Shown here: piece after piece, positions 53,425 through 62,722 of the stretch
Numbering within the stretch: the stretch's first letter is position 1
Layout of the letters: every line of letters starts with the position of its first letter
From: Nitrospira sp.
Lineage (GTDB): Bacteria > Nitrospirota > Nitrospiria > Nitrospirales > Nitrospiraceae
DNA: 64,000 nucleotides
Direction of reading: 5' to 3'
Assembly (NCBI GenBank): GCA_023248215.1
Contig: JAHFEW010000010.1
Span: 1 to 64,000 of the forward strand
The notes under the pieces: model-generated
The model's database searches: none
Told to the model about the DNA's origin: nothing
What the model saw: the letters and a program-made list of their open reading frames with translations, nothing else
Made by a program: the position numbers and the translations under genes

Positions 53425-54342
53425 TCACGCCGAAGGCACCCTTCTGATCCCGAGGCGCCGTAACGAGTCGATCTCGCGCTTGAACGGCATCGACTCTTGG
53501 GCCCCACGTGTGGTCGTCGCCAATGCACCGGCTGCATTGGCGACCTCGATCGCAGTCTCGATCGGCGCCCCCTCCGCCATGGCCCAGGCCAGCGCTCCGT
53601 TAAATGCATCCCCGGCGCCCGTAGAATCGATCGTGTCGACGAGAAACGCAGGAACATGAGTCACACCTTTGCCGCGAGACATCAATGCTCCCTCCGCCCC
53701 ACAAGTCACCACAACAGCGCCCGCTCCACGGGTCGTCAGCAGATGAGCCGCTTCCGCCATATCCGCCGAACCGGTCAGCGTCTGCGCTTCGCTTTCATTG
53801 GGTGTCAGAATATCCACCAACCGCAAGAGGTCCGATGGTAACGGACAAGCTGGAGCCGGGTTGAGAATCGTGATGAGACCAAGCCGCTTGGCGAACGTCA
53901 AGGCCTCCCGAACGGTCTCCAACGGAATTTCCATTTGGAGCAAGAGCACTCGCGCACCAGTCATCAGCGTAGCGTTCTGCCGTATATCATCAGCAGTGAA
54001 ACGCCCATTACTGCCCGACACCACAACGATCTGGTTGTCGCCTGCTCGATCGATCAGAATCATCGCGACTCCGGTGGGAGCCTGATCATCGCGGAGAACG
54101 GCGTGACGGGACAATCCTTGCGCAGCTAAATGCCGTTCCATCAGAATCCCATTGGCATCCATGCCGACCTTGCTGAGAAAGACGACCTGCGCTCCGGCAC
54201 GGGCTGCCGCCACGGCCTGATTTGCCCCCTTGCCGCCGAACGATTGCGCGAAATGATGTCCGAGCACGGTTTCGCCGCGGTCCGGGAGGCGATCGACCGT
54301 CGCTGTGAAATCGATGTTGCTGGAGCCGACGACTATGACCAT
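53425..54342 (-). CDS. rbsK: Ribokinase (PfkB family)
   Basis: Ribokinase phosphorylates ribose to ribose-5-phosphate. The 305-aa product has PfkB signature 1 (FGGKGANQAVAAARAGAQVV near residue 35) and signature 2 with the catalytic Asp (DSTGAGDAFNGALAWAMAEG near 237). SSNIDFTATVDRLPDRGETV is typical of RbsK substrate binding. Its start overlaps the nucleoside hydrolase stop by 10 bases; the pair would convert a nucleoside to base plus ribose-5-phosphate. Confidence 0.93.
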   Translation of the reverse strand: MVIVVGSSNIDFTATVDRLPDRGETVLGHHFAQSFGGKGANQAVAAARAGAQVVFLSKVGMDANGILMERHLAAQGLSRHAVLRDDQAPTGVAMILIDRAGDNQIVVVSGSNGRFTADDIRQNATLMTGARVLLLQMEIPLETVREALTFAKRLGLITILNPAPACPLPSDLLRLVDILTPNESEAQTLTGSADMAEAAHLLTTRGAGAVVVTCGAEGALMSRGKGVTHVPAFLVDTIDSTGAGDAFNGALAWAMAEGAPIETAIEVANAAGALATTTRGAQESMPFKREIDSLRRLGIRRVPSA

Positions 54343-55325
54343 GGACAGAGTCGGGTTCGGAGCAAATTCAACGCACGGTCCACGTCCACGTCAATGGCCA
54401 CGCGCATGTTCGGAGTCGCTTTCTGCTCCGGCTTGCGTATGCGCCGGTCGGCGATGGTGATCCCACGAGACACCTGTCCCGCCATTTCGACCGACACGTG
54501 GAATGGCTCCATCGTCATCAAGGACGGATCGATAGCCGCCAGAACAGCTAATGGATCGTGAAAATAAAAGAGTCCATGGCCCTCAAGGTCTTCGGCAAAA
54601 TCGAAGGCCTTGTCGGTCAGATCAGCCACAATGCGACCGAGCGGGTCGCGCGACTCGGCTACCCATGTCGCCAAGATGCTTCGTGGTATTCCGACCCGGG
54701 TCGTCACATCAAGCGGGACGAGGGTCAATGGAAGCGACGCCTGAAACACTCGATGGGCGGCATGAGGATCTACGTAGATATTAAACTCGGCCGCCGGCGC
54801 AATATTGCCTGGAACGCCGATCGCGCCCCCCATCACAATCACCGAGTGAAACTTCTGGACCGTCAAGGGATTCACCTTCAACCCCAATGCCAAATTCGTC
54901 AGTGGGCCAAGCGTAATCAACGTGACTTCATCAGGGTACCGGCGCACACAGTCATTCCACACCTCCTGTGCCGTGGACAGCACCGACGGCAAGCGCGCCG
55001 GAGGATAACGCGGAGTCCCCGCCGCAGTCAGAACACGGTCCAATTCGCCAAGCCCATCGCTTCCATGGACTTGGAGCGCCGTCACAAGATCTTCCTCCAG
55101 CGGCCTCGCCGCTCCCTGCCCTACTAACAGCCCAGGCGGCGTCGGTCTCAGGCCGAGGATCCGGAACAGATTCTTCGTAGCCTGACCGACCGGCACATTG
55201 CCGCACACGGTGGTCAATCCGACCACTTCCAACTCCGGCGACGCCAAGGCCAGCAGGATCGCAAGGGCGTCATCGGCCCCAGGGTCGGTATCGATAATGA
55301 CTTTGATCCGAGATCTTCTCAGCAT
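54333..55325 (-). CDS. Inosine/uridine-preferring nucleoside hydrolase
   Basis: The enzyme hydrolyses ribonucleosides to base and ribose. The 330-aa product starts MLRRSRIKVIIDTDPGADDA and shows the calcium-binding DTDPGADDALAILLAL cluster, GPLTNLALGLKVNP near 125, AEFNIYVDPHAAHRVFQA near 165, and the active-site HDPLAVLAAIDPSL near 265. The start codon lies 2 bases from a palindromic repeat. A longer in-frame start would read through that repeat and is unlikely. A clear ribosome-binding site is absent. Confidence 0.92.
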   Translation of the reverse strand: MLRRSRIKVIIDTDPGADDALAILLALASPELEVVGLTTVCGNVPVGQATKNLFRILGLRPTPPGLLVGQGAARPLEEDLVTALQVHGSDGLGELDRVLTAAGTPRYPPARLPSVLSTAQEVWNDCVRRYPDEVTLITLGPLTNLALGLKVNPLTVQKFHSVIVMGGAIGVPGNIAPAAEFNIYVDPHAAHRVFQASLPLTLVPLDVTTRVGIPRSILATWVAESRDPLGRIVADLTDKAFDFAEDLEGHGLFYFHDPLAVLAAIDPSLMTMEPFHVSVEMAGQVSRGITIADRRIRKPEQKATPNMRVAIDVDVDRALNLLRTRLCPWS

Positions 55326-55327
55326 GC

Positions 55328-55601
55328 CTAGCAGGATGTTGAAAAAGTCCGCCAGCTTTGTTCTCGCAAGACACTGCCGCCTCACTATCTCGGCGGCGTT
55401 CACAAACGTGACGCGCTTTATTCAGCGGGTCGTGAACCTCAGAGGCTCAACGTACGAGAGGAGTACGATTCGTCTCTTCGCTTGCTGCGGCCTCGCAGGA
55501 TGGCCTTTTTGACCATCCTGCGGGCGCTCTGTCTGTCGTCATTGACTCACACATCTCTCTCTTTTCAGGGGTATCGAAATGGGTTTTCAACGGCCTGCTA
55601 G
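55328..55601. repeat. 274-bp palindromic interspersed repeat, copy 2
   Basis: The left end CTAGCAGGATGTTGAAAAAG has an inverted partner at the right end (reverse complement CTAGCAGGCCGTTGAAAACC). An inner arm at 55495-55521 forms its own perfect 9-bp hairpin (GCAGGATGG/CCATCCTGC). The core is shared with copy 1 at 39434-39641, but this copy has about 66 extra bases on the left, themselves with GTTCAC/GTGAAC inverted repeats. It lies in the leader of the nucleoside hydrolase gene. Confidence 0.85.
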
Positions 55602-55833
55602 AGAGGGATTGACCGGGGATTCATACCGATACCCTGTGCATAACGAAACCCAGTGCCAGGGTTGCGCATCATGAGGCCTGACGCATCACAGTCGCATCCG
55701 GCTCAGAGGTCGCACGAGGGACCACACCAATGTTCCTAAACACGGTGGCCATGAACCGTGGTCGCTAATCCTGCTGTGGCCGACCGCAACCAGGCACCGG
55801 CCACCACAACCGCCGATACCGAACGAGTCGCCT
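55602..55833. other. Intergenic spacer with two small hairpins
   Basis: No gene seen. Hairpins CACGGT/ACCGTG (55741-55760) and GTGGCCG/CGGCCAC (55776-55804) lie downstream of the minus-strand gene at 55834 and could assist termination, but they lack T-runs. Confidence 0.35.
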
Positions 55834-56493
55834 TCACAGGCCGATCTCGTGCCCTGGAATCGGATCGGCAAAGCGGGTGGATTGCCTGAGTCGTTCCAAC
55901 ACCGCCTCGAAGCTCGTTGCTTCTTCTGGAGGCCCCATGACAAAATAAATTACGCAGACGTTCCCAGGTCCAAGGGCCGCAAGCGCACGACCGATCATCT
56001 CTTCTCCTTGATAGGACCGGGCAATCGACGTCTCGGTTTCAACTTCAGTGCTGGCAGGGACAAACGACAAGCCATGGAGCAGCGACAGGGGCTGACTCAA
56101 GTGATCGCGGACCGTCTCGCGAGTCACATCGGCAAGTGGAAAAATCATCCCCAGCCCCTTTCCCACCTCGGCCATCAGGAATGGCATCTCTGAATCTTCT
56201 GGACGACTGCTCTGCCATCGGTCTGGAACGACGAATGACCAGTCGGTCCCTGGAATTCTCAGCCTGGTGCCGGCGCGATAGGTCACGCCTGAGTCGACGT
56301 CGAACGGGCGGTCCCCCTGCCGAATGTCGGCAGCAGCGACCGGTTCCGCGCCGGCCCAGACGGTCGTGGAGCGCATAGAGGTGAGCAGCACACAGACCAC
56401 AGCTACCGGAAGGACGACGCACGCCGAGGGCAGACGAAAAGCGGCGGTCTCGACGAAAGCACCGCCGCGTACGAGCACATTAGGGGGCAGCAT
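55834..56493 (-). CDS. Exported protein of unknown function downstream of gcvP
   Basis: The 219-aa product (start [20 protein letters not shown]) overlaps the gcvP stop by 14 bases, suggesting coupling. A hydrophobic segment ([16 protein letters not shown]) acts as signal or anchor. The rest is a compact mixed alpha/beta domain with a repeated [12 protein letters not shown]-like strand, and it ends with a helical [13 protein letters not shown] tail. It resembles no named family I recognise. A 16-residue longer N-terminus is possible. Confidence 0.65.
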   Translation of the reverse strand: MLPPNVLVRGGAFVETAAFRLPSACVVLPVAVVCVLLTSMRSTTVWAGAEPVAAADIRQGDRPFDVDSGVTYRAGTRLRIPGTDWSFVVPDRWQSSRPEDSEMPFLMAEVGKGLGMIFPLADVTRETVRDHLSQPLSLLHGLSFVPASTEVETETSIARSYQGEEMIGRALAALGPGNVCVIYFVMGPPEEATSFEAVLERLRQSTRFADPIPGHEIGL

Positions 56494-59365
56494 CCATCGG
56501 GGGACAGGTGCAAAAGAGGTTGCGGTCGCCATAGGCTTCATCGATACGACCCACGCTCGGCCAAAATTTATTGTCTCGCACCCACGGAGCGGGAAAGGCG
56601 GCCTGCTCGCGCGAGTAGGGCTTGGCCCACTCGGACGCGGTGACTGCCAGCGCCGTATGAGGGGCGTTCTTCAGCATATTGCCCACGCGCGGCTGCCGTC
56701 CTTCCGCAATGTCCTGAATCTCTGCCCGGATCGCAATCAAGGCCTCGCACAATCGGTCCAACTCCGCCTTCACTTCACTCTCTGTCGGCTCGATCATCAA
56801 GGTGCCTGCTACGGGAAAGGAGACGGTAGGCGCATGGAATCCATAGTCCATAAGACGCTTGGCCACATCCATCGCCTCCACACCGCTGCTCTCTTTGAGC
56901 GGGCGCAGGTCCAGGATGAACTCGTGTGCGACGAACCCGCGCTTGCCGCTGTACAACACCGGGTAATATTTCTCCAGTCGTTTGGCCATATAGTTGGCGT
57001 TCAGAATCGCCACTTGGGTGGCCTTGGTCAAGCCCTCGCGTCCCATCAGCGCGATATAGACCCACGAAATCGTCAGGATGCTGGGACTGCCGTAGGGAGC
57101 GGCTGAGACCGGTCCGATCGACTGCGGTCCGCCGAGTTGCGTAATCGGGTGTCCCGGCATGAACGGCGCCAGATGACGCGCGACACCGATCGGTCCCATC
57201 CCAGGCCCGCCCCCACCGTGAGGAATGCAGAAGGTCTTATGGAGATTCAGGTGGCAGACGTCGGCCCCCAGATCGGCCGGCCGGCAGAGACCGACTTGGG
57301 CATTCATGTTGGCGCCGTCCATGTAAACTTGGCCGCCATGCGTGTGCACAATCTGGCACATCCGGCGAATGCCTTCTTCAAAGACTCCATGTGTCGAAGG
57401 GTAGGTGATCATCATGGCGGCCAGGCGGTTGCGGTGTTGGGTGGCCTTTGCCTCAAGATCCGCCAGGTCCACGTTGCCGCGCTGATCGCATGCCACGGGA
57501 ACCACCGTCATCCCGCACATCGATGCGCTCGCCGGGTTCGTCCCGTGGGCCGACACCGGAATCAGACAGACATCGCGTTGCGTCTCCCCCCGATGGCGGT
57601 GATAGGCCCGGATCACCATGAGACCGGTATACTCGCCCTGCGATCCGGCATTGGGTTGCAGCGAGACGGCGGCAAACCCGGTCATGTCTGCCAGCCAGGA
57701 CTCCAGCTGGTGGAATAGAGCCTGATAGCCCTGCGTCTGCGCAGCAGGGGCGAAGGGGTGGAGTCTCCCAAACTCCGGCCAGGTCACCGGCAGCATCTCG
57801 GCCGTAGCATTCAACTTCATGGTGCAGGAGCCTAGCGGAATCATGGAATGCACGAGCGACAGGTCGCGTGACTGAAGACGGTGGATGTAGCGCAACATTT
57901 CGTGTTCCGCATGGTACCGATGAAACACAGGATGGGTGAGATACGGGCTTGTGCGCGCGAGTGCCGCAGGATAGCGCCCATCGACCAATTGGACGAGAGC
58001 CTGAAGTTCTTCGGCGGAAATGTGATGTCCCACAAAAAGGGCCAGCACCTGCTGTACTTCGTCCAAGCTGCTCCACTCATCCAGCGACAATCCCAGACTA
58101 TGATCGTCATATCGTCGGAGATTGATCTTCTGCTGCCGGGCCCGGTTCAGAATCGTATCCGCTTGTGCCTGCGAGAGCGGTACCCGCAGCGTATCGAAGA
58201 CCGGCTCCAGACCGACCTCACAGCCATGCCGGCGAAGCCCCTCGGCCAGCACCATGGTGAGGCCATGAATTCGTTCCGCGATCCGCCGCAACCCCTGAGG
58301 CCCGTGATAGACAGCGTACATCCCTGCCATCACCGCAAGCAGCACTTGCGCCGTGCAAATATTGCTCGTGGCTTTCTCGCGCCGGATATGTTGTTCCCTG
58401 GTCTGTAGCGCAAGCCGATAGGCCAGACGGCCTGTGACATCTTTCGACACGCCGATGATCCGCCCCGGCATCTGCCGACGAAACTCTTCTTTGGTGGCAA
58501 GAAAGGCGGCATGCGGGCCACCAAACCCCAGCGGAACACCGAACCGCTGACTCGACCCGACCGCCACATCAGCACCGAATTCTCCCGGAGGACGCAGCAA
58601 CGTCAACGCCAGTAAATCGGTCGCCACCACCACATAGGCCCCGGCGGCATGCGCCCGCGTGACGAACTCGCTATAATCGCCGACATACCCGTCCGTTGTC
58701 GGATATTGGAGCAACGTCCCGAAGAACTCACCCTGGGAGAGATCCAGCGACTTGATTGCGCCGATGTACAAGACGATGCCCAGCGGTTCCGCACGGGTCT
58801 GTATCACGGCAATCGTTTGCGGATGACAATTCTCGGAGACGAAAAATTTCTTGCGCTGAAGCCCCGCCGCTCTGGACATGGCCGCACACATCGTCATCGC
58901 CTCAGCCGCAGCGGTGGCCTCGTCAAGAAGCGACGCATTGGCGAGCGGCAGCCCCGTCAGATCGGCAACCATGGTCTGAAAATTGACCAACGCTTCAAGG
59001 CGGCCTTGGGCGATCTCGGCCTGATAGGGGGTGTATTGGGTATACCACCCGGGATTTTCCAGAATATTGCGCTGGATCACCAACGGGGTGATGCAATCGT
59101 AGTAGCCCATCCCGATGAGGGACCGCCAGACGTGATTCTGTTCCGCCAGGCCGCGCAGTTCGGCCAACACATCCTGTTCGCCACGGGGGGCCGGCACCGT
59201 CAGGGATGCCTGCAAACGGATGTCGGACGGGACGGTCGCCTCAACGAGCGCCTCCAACGACGGGAGGCTCAGCGCAGCCAGCATTTCCTGGATGTCGGGC
59301 TCCGTCGGACCGATATGGCGGGGTACAAACGTATCGTTCGGCTCAAGAAAATTAGACTGTGGCAT
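56480..59365 (-). CDS. gcvP: Glycine dehydrogenase (decarboxylating), P protein
   Basis: GcvP is the PLP-dependent decarboxylase of the glycine cleavage system. It can also run in reverse toward glycine synthesis from one-carbon units and CO2. The 961-aa single-chain form has the start [20 protein letters not shown]. Its C-terminal half carries the PLP lysine in [20 protein letters not shown] (about residue 710) and [18 protein letters not shown]. gcvT is about 5 kb away on the other strand. An unknown exported protein follows with overlap. Confidence 0.96.
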   Translation of the reverse strand: MPQSNFLEPNDTFVPRHIGPTEPDIQEMLAALSLPSLEALVEATVPSDIRLQASLTVPAPRGEQDVLAELRGLAEQNHVWRSLIGMGYYDCITPLVIQRNILENPGWYTQYTPYQAEIAQGRLEALVNFQTMVADLTGLPLANASLLDEATAAAEAMTMCAAMSRAAGLQRKKFFVSENCHPQTIAVIQTRAEPLGIVLYIGAIKSLDLSQGEFFGTLLQYPTTDGYVGDYSEFVTRAHAAGAYVVVATDLLALTLLRPPGEFGADVAVGSSQRFGVPLGFGGPHAAFLATKEEFRRQMPGRIIGVSKDVTGRLAYRLALQTREQHIRREKATSNICTAQVLLAVMAGMYAVYHGPQGLRRIAERIHGLTMVLAEGLRRHGCEVGLEPVFDTLRVPLSQAQADTILNRARQQKINLRRYDDHSLGLSLDEWSSLDEVQQVLALFVGHHISAEELQALVQLVDGRYPAALARTSPYLTHPVFHRYHAEHEMLRYIHRLQSRDLSLVHSMIPLGSCTMKLNATAEMLPVTWPEFGRLHPFAPAAQTQGYQALFHQLESWLADMTGFAAVSLQPNAGSQGEYTGLMVIRAYHRHRGETQRDVCLIPVSAHGTNPASASMCGMTVVPVACDQRGNVDLADLEAKATQHRNRLAAMMITYPSTHGVFEEGIRRMCQIVHTHGGQVYMDGANMNAQVGLCRPADLGADVCHLNLHKTFCIPHGGGGPGMGPIGVARHLAPFMPGHPITQLGGPQSIGPVSAAPYGSPSILTISWVYIALMGREGLTKATQVAILNANYMAKRLEKYYPVLYSGKRGFVAHEFILDLRPLKESSGVEAMDVAKRLMDYGFHAPTVSFPVAGTLMIEPTESEVKAELDRLCEALIAIRAEIQDIAEGRQPRVGNMLKNAPHTALAVTASEWAKPYSREQAAFPAPWVRDNKFWPSVGRIDEAYGDRNLFCTCPPMDAAP

Positions 59366-59570
59366 GGAAGTGAAATCCTGCTAAAAGTTGGCGCACTCGT
59401 TCATTCGAAGCGGCGTGCGGTAACGTATCATGCAGGCCCGAGTTTTCCAAGCGTCCGACTGGAATCCCTCTCCCTTGTTTTCAGGAATTTCGTACGGTAA
59501 TAGTGACGCTGGATACTTTTCACAGATCGGCGATCGCACCACTCCACGGTTGACACGACAGCCTTCACGT

Positions 59571-61226
59571 ATGATCACGCATGACATCTTGATCGTCGGA
59601 GCGGGACTCGCCGGCATGCGGGCGGCCATTGCCGTCCCGCCTGACGTCGATGTGGCCCTCCTCTCAAAAGTTCACCCCGTTCGCAGTCATTCCGTGGCCG
59701 CCCAGGGAGGCATTAACGCGGCCATCGGCGAGCAGGACTCATGGGAAGCCCATGCCTACGACACGACAAAAGGAGGTCTCTACCTGGGCGATCAGGATGC
59801 CATCGAAGCCATGTGCCGGGAAGCCCCCCAGGACATTTTAGAACTTGAGCGCATGGGCGTCATCTTCAGCCGCACCCCGGAAGGGCGAATCGCGCAGCGG
59901 CCGTTCGGAGGCGCCGGGTTTCCGAGAACCTGTTACGCCGCAGACCGTACGGGACACGCGCTGTTGCATGCCATGTACGAGCAGTTGTTAAAGCGACGGT
60001 GCCGGGTCTATGAAGAATGGTACGTCACGGCATTGCTGGTCGAAGCGGGACGTTGTTGCGGAGTAGTTGCCTGGGATTTGGTCCACGGAGGATTGCAGGC
60101 CCTGCGTGCGAAGGCCGTGATTCTCGCCACCGGCGGAAGCGGCCGCGTCTTCTCCACCAGCACCAATGCCGTCATCAATACCGGCGACGGCATGGCGTTG
60201 GCCTATCATGCAGGACTCCCGCTGGAAGACATGGAGTTCGTACAGTTTCACCCGACCACGTTGAAAGACACCGGCATCTTGATCACGGAAGGTGCCAGAG
60301 GAGAGGGCGCGTATCTGCTGAACACGCTCGGAGAGCGGTTCATGAAACGCTATGCGCCGGAGCAAATGGAGCTAGCGACTCGCTCCACGGTGTCCCTGGC
60401 CATGGGCCAAGAAATTCAAGAAGGACGGGGCGTCGACGGCTGTGTCTTGCTGGATCTTCGGCACCTCGGTCGAGCCCGCATTCTCGAGCGGCTTCCGCAG
60501 ATTCGAGAGTTGGCGCTGGAATTCGCGGGACTCGATCCGATTGAAACGCCCATTCCCATACGACCCGGCGCCCATTACCAGATGGGCGGCGTCAAAGCCA
60601 ACGCATGGGGCGAAACCGACCTGCCGGGACTGTTCGCCGCAGGCGAATGCGCCTGCGTGAGTGTGCATGGAGCCAACCGTTTGGGAGGCAATTCACTCCT
60701 CGAAACCATCGTCTTCGGACGCCGGGCCGGCGCGAGAGCCGCCGAATCTATTCGTCACTGTGACCTACAGCCCATTCCCGAGACGATTCTGCGTAACGAG
60801 CAACATCGGCTGAGGACCCTCCTGGCCAGTCCGGGTCCGGAACGAGCTTGGCAGATACGGGACGATCTCGGCAAAGCGATGAGCCTCCATCTGGGTATCT
60901 TCCGCACGCAGCAGTCCATGCGCGAGGCCTTGACCACCCTGCAAGCCCTGAAGATCCGGGCACGACGGATGTGCGTCCAGGACAAGGGACAGATCTTCAA
61001 TACCGACCTGATTCAGGCCCTTGAAGTACAATGCTTGCTGGAGATCGCGCATACCATCGTCGTGAGCGCGCTCGGCCGGGAAGAAAGCCGCGGGGCCCAC
61101 TATCGAGCTGACTTTCCCACCCGAAACGATGGGTTCTGGCTCCGTCACACGTTAAGCCACCGTCGCCCGGACGGTCCTCTGCTGACTTATGTTCCCGTCA
61201 CTATTACCCGGTTTCCCCCCACATAA
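59571..61226 (+). CDS. sdhA: Succinate dehydrogenase/fumarate reductase flavoprotein subunit
   Basis: The subunit interconverts succinate and fumarate using covalent FAD. The 551-aa product starts MITHDILIVGAGLAGMRAAI (FAD-binding). It has SHSVAAQGGINAAIG, with the FAD-linking His in HSVAAQGG, and the active-site HPTTLKDTGILITEGARGEG and SVHGANRLGGNSLLETIVFG. The motifs favour SdhA/FrdA over L-aspartate oxidase. No iron-sulfur or anchor subunit gene is adjacent, so the partners must lie elsewhere. In autotrophs with a reductive TCA cycle it could act as fumarate reductase (inference). Confidence 0.88.
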   Translation: MITHDILIVGAGLAGMRAAIAVPPDVDVALLSKVHPVRSHSVAAQGGINAAIGEQDSWEAHAYDTTKGGLYLGDQDAIEAMCREAPQDILELERMGVIFSRTPEGRIAQRPFGGAGFPRTCYAADRTGHALLHAMYEQLLKRRCRVYEEWYVTALLVEAGRCCGVVAWDLVHGGLQALRAKAVILATGGSGRVFSTSTNAVINTGDGMALAYHAGLPLEDMEFVQFHPTTLKDTGILITEGARGEGAYLLNTLGERFMKRYAPEQMELATRSTVSLAMGQEIQEGRGVDGCVLLDLRHLGRARILERLPQIRELALEFAGLDPIETPIPIRPGAHYQMGGVKANAWGETDLPGLFAAGECACVSVHGANRLGGNSLLETIVFGRRAGARAAESIRHCDLQPIPETILRNEQHRLRTLLASPGPERAWQIRDDLGKAMSLHLGIFRTQQSMREALTTLQALKIRARRMCVQDKGQIFNTDLIQALEVQCLLEIAHTIVVSALGREESRGAHYRADFPTRNDGFWLRHTLSHRRPDGPLLTYVPVTITRFPPT

Positions 61227-61405
61227 CGTCTCGCTTCCCAGGTTACGGGAAACGGCGCTTGTTGAACTCCATTCGGCAAAGGCCAGGCAGGCCCATCCAG
61301 CCGGTTGCGCTCCTACCGTTTTGCGCTATCCTTTTCAATGATCACCGATAGGCGCCACTCACGGAACCGTCCAACGCACGCCCGGGCGAAGGGTCTTCAG
61401 TCACC

Positions 61406-62719
61406 ATGGGAACCGTTCACCCAGGCACGGCAGTACCTGCGTCATCTATCACTGCGCCGCCGGATTCCGCACAGACCGTCACCTGTCCCTTTTGCAAGGT
61501 GGTCACCTCCTGCGCGCTCGTCTCCGACGACCCCCTGCATCAAATTTCTTGTCCCTCCTGCGCCGAAAACCTGATCGTTCTCAACCCCGAGGCTCGACCG
61601 GCCGATGAAGGTGTTGTCGCGAGGCACTCGGATGGCACCCTTGGCCCAACCGATATGTCGCGCCGGGTCACAGGGATCGCCGTGGCCGTCCTCGCCTGCC
61701 TGCTAAACTACGCACTGCTGTCGGGAATGGCGTACTGGATGTTCACACAAATCAAAGCGACCCACGATCCTTACAATATCGATGAATTGATGCTGTCCCC
61801 ACTCATCCTCAAATCGAACGGCTGGACTCCGCTCCACCTAGCAGCAGCACGAGGCGATCTGGCCGCCGCCACGTTGCTGCTCGGAGAAACGGACAGTATC
61901 GATCGGCGCAACGGCAGGGGGCGAACTGCCTTGTATGAAGCATCGAAGCGAGGCCAGACCCGGGTCGTGGCCTTGCTGCTGCAACATGGAGCCAATCCAA
62001 ACGCCAAAACAAAACAAGGATACACCCCGCTCTTGGCCGCCTCGGAGCAAGGACATGCCGACACGATTACCGTGCTGCTGTCCAATAGGGCCGATCTCAG
62101 AGCAACCTGCACCTGCGGCGATTCGGCGCTGCACCGTGCCGTCCGGCAAGGACACCTGGCCGCCGCCCAGACCCTGCTGGAGCACGGTATCCCCGTGAAC
62201 CAGAAAACCCATGGACAGACTGCCCTGGAAATTGCACAGCTGGACGAGGACGATGACCTCATCCAACTGCTTCGTGCGCACGGAGGAAGGGAATTTTCGC
62301 AGGCCAAGGCGCACCGTGATCAGGGGATGGCATTCCAAAAATTGGGGCAGATCGACAAGGCGCTGTTTGCCTATGCCGAAGCGCTCAACCTGGATCCAGA
62401 TGATCCCGAAGCCTATTACGAGCGCGGCACCGCTCTCATCCAAAAGGAAGCCCTCGACGAAGCCCTCATCGCCTTCCGTGCCGCGATTGAACTCGATCCT
62501 ACATTCCTTGATGCGTACGGCGCGGCAACCCAAGTCCACGCGCAGCGTCATCAGTGGGATCAGGCCCTGGCCCTGTGGGATCGATTTCTAGCGCAACAGC
62601 CACAAAACGGCCGCGCCCATTTCGAACGGTCGGTCGTCAGGCGGGCCAAGGGAGACACCAAGGGCTTCCTGCATGATCTCCAGCAAGCCTGCACATTCGG
62701 ACATCAACCGGCCTGCTGA
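61406..62719 (+). CDS. Zinc ribbon-transmembrane-ankyrin-TPR protein
   Basis: The 437-aa product combines an N-terminal zinc ribbon (CPFC near residue 27, CPSC near 51), one membrane helix (RVTGIAVAVLACLLNYALLS near 90), about five ankyrin repeats (about 130-295; NGWTPLHLAAARGDLAAATL, QGYTPLLAASEQGHADTITV) and three or four TPRs (about 300-430; AYYERGTALIQKEALDEALI). The arrangement suggests a membrane-bound interaction platform. It lies 3 bases before a DUF898 gene that also starts with a zinc ribbon. Confidence 0.75.
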   Translation: MGTVHPGTAVPASSITAPPDSAQTVTCPFCKVVTSCALVSDDPLHQISCPSCAENLIVLNPEARPADEGVVARHSDGTLGPTDMSRRVTGIAVAVLACLLNYALLSGMAYWMFTQIKATHDPYNIDELMLSPLILKSNGWTPLHLAAARGDLAAATLLLGETDSIDRRNGRGRTALYEASKRGQTRVVALLLQHGANPNAKTKQGYTPLLAASEQGHADTITVLLSNRADLRATCTCGDSALHRAVRQGHLAAAQTLLEHGIPVNQKTHGQTALEIAQLDEDDDLIQLLRAHGGREFSQAKAHRDQGMAFQKLGQIDKALFAYAEALNLDPDDPEAYYERGTALIQKEALDEALIAFRAAIELDPTFLDAYGAATQVHAQRHQWDQALALWDRFLAQQPQNGRAHFERSVVRRAKGDTKGFLHDLQQACTFGHQPAC

Positions 62720-62722
62720 ATC

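Noticed and set aside
59571-61226. L-aspartate oxidase (NadB) as an alternative to SdhA
   Set aside because: The substrate and FAD motifs match SdhA/FrdA better, and no nad genes are adjacent.
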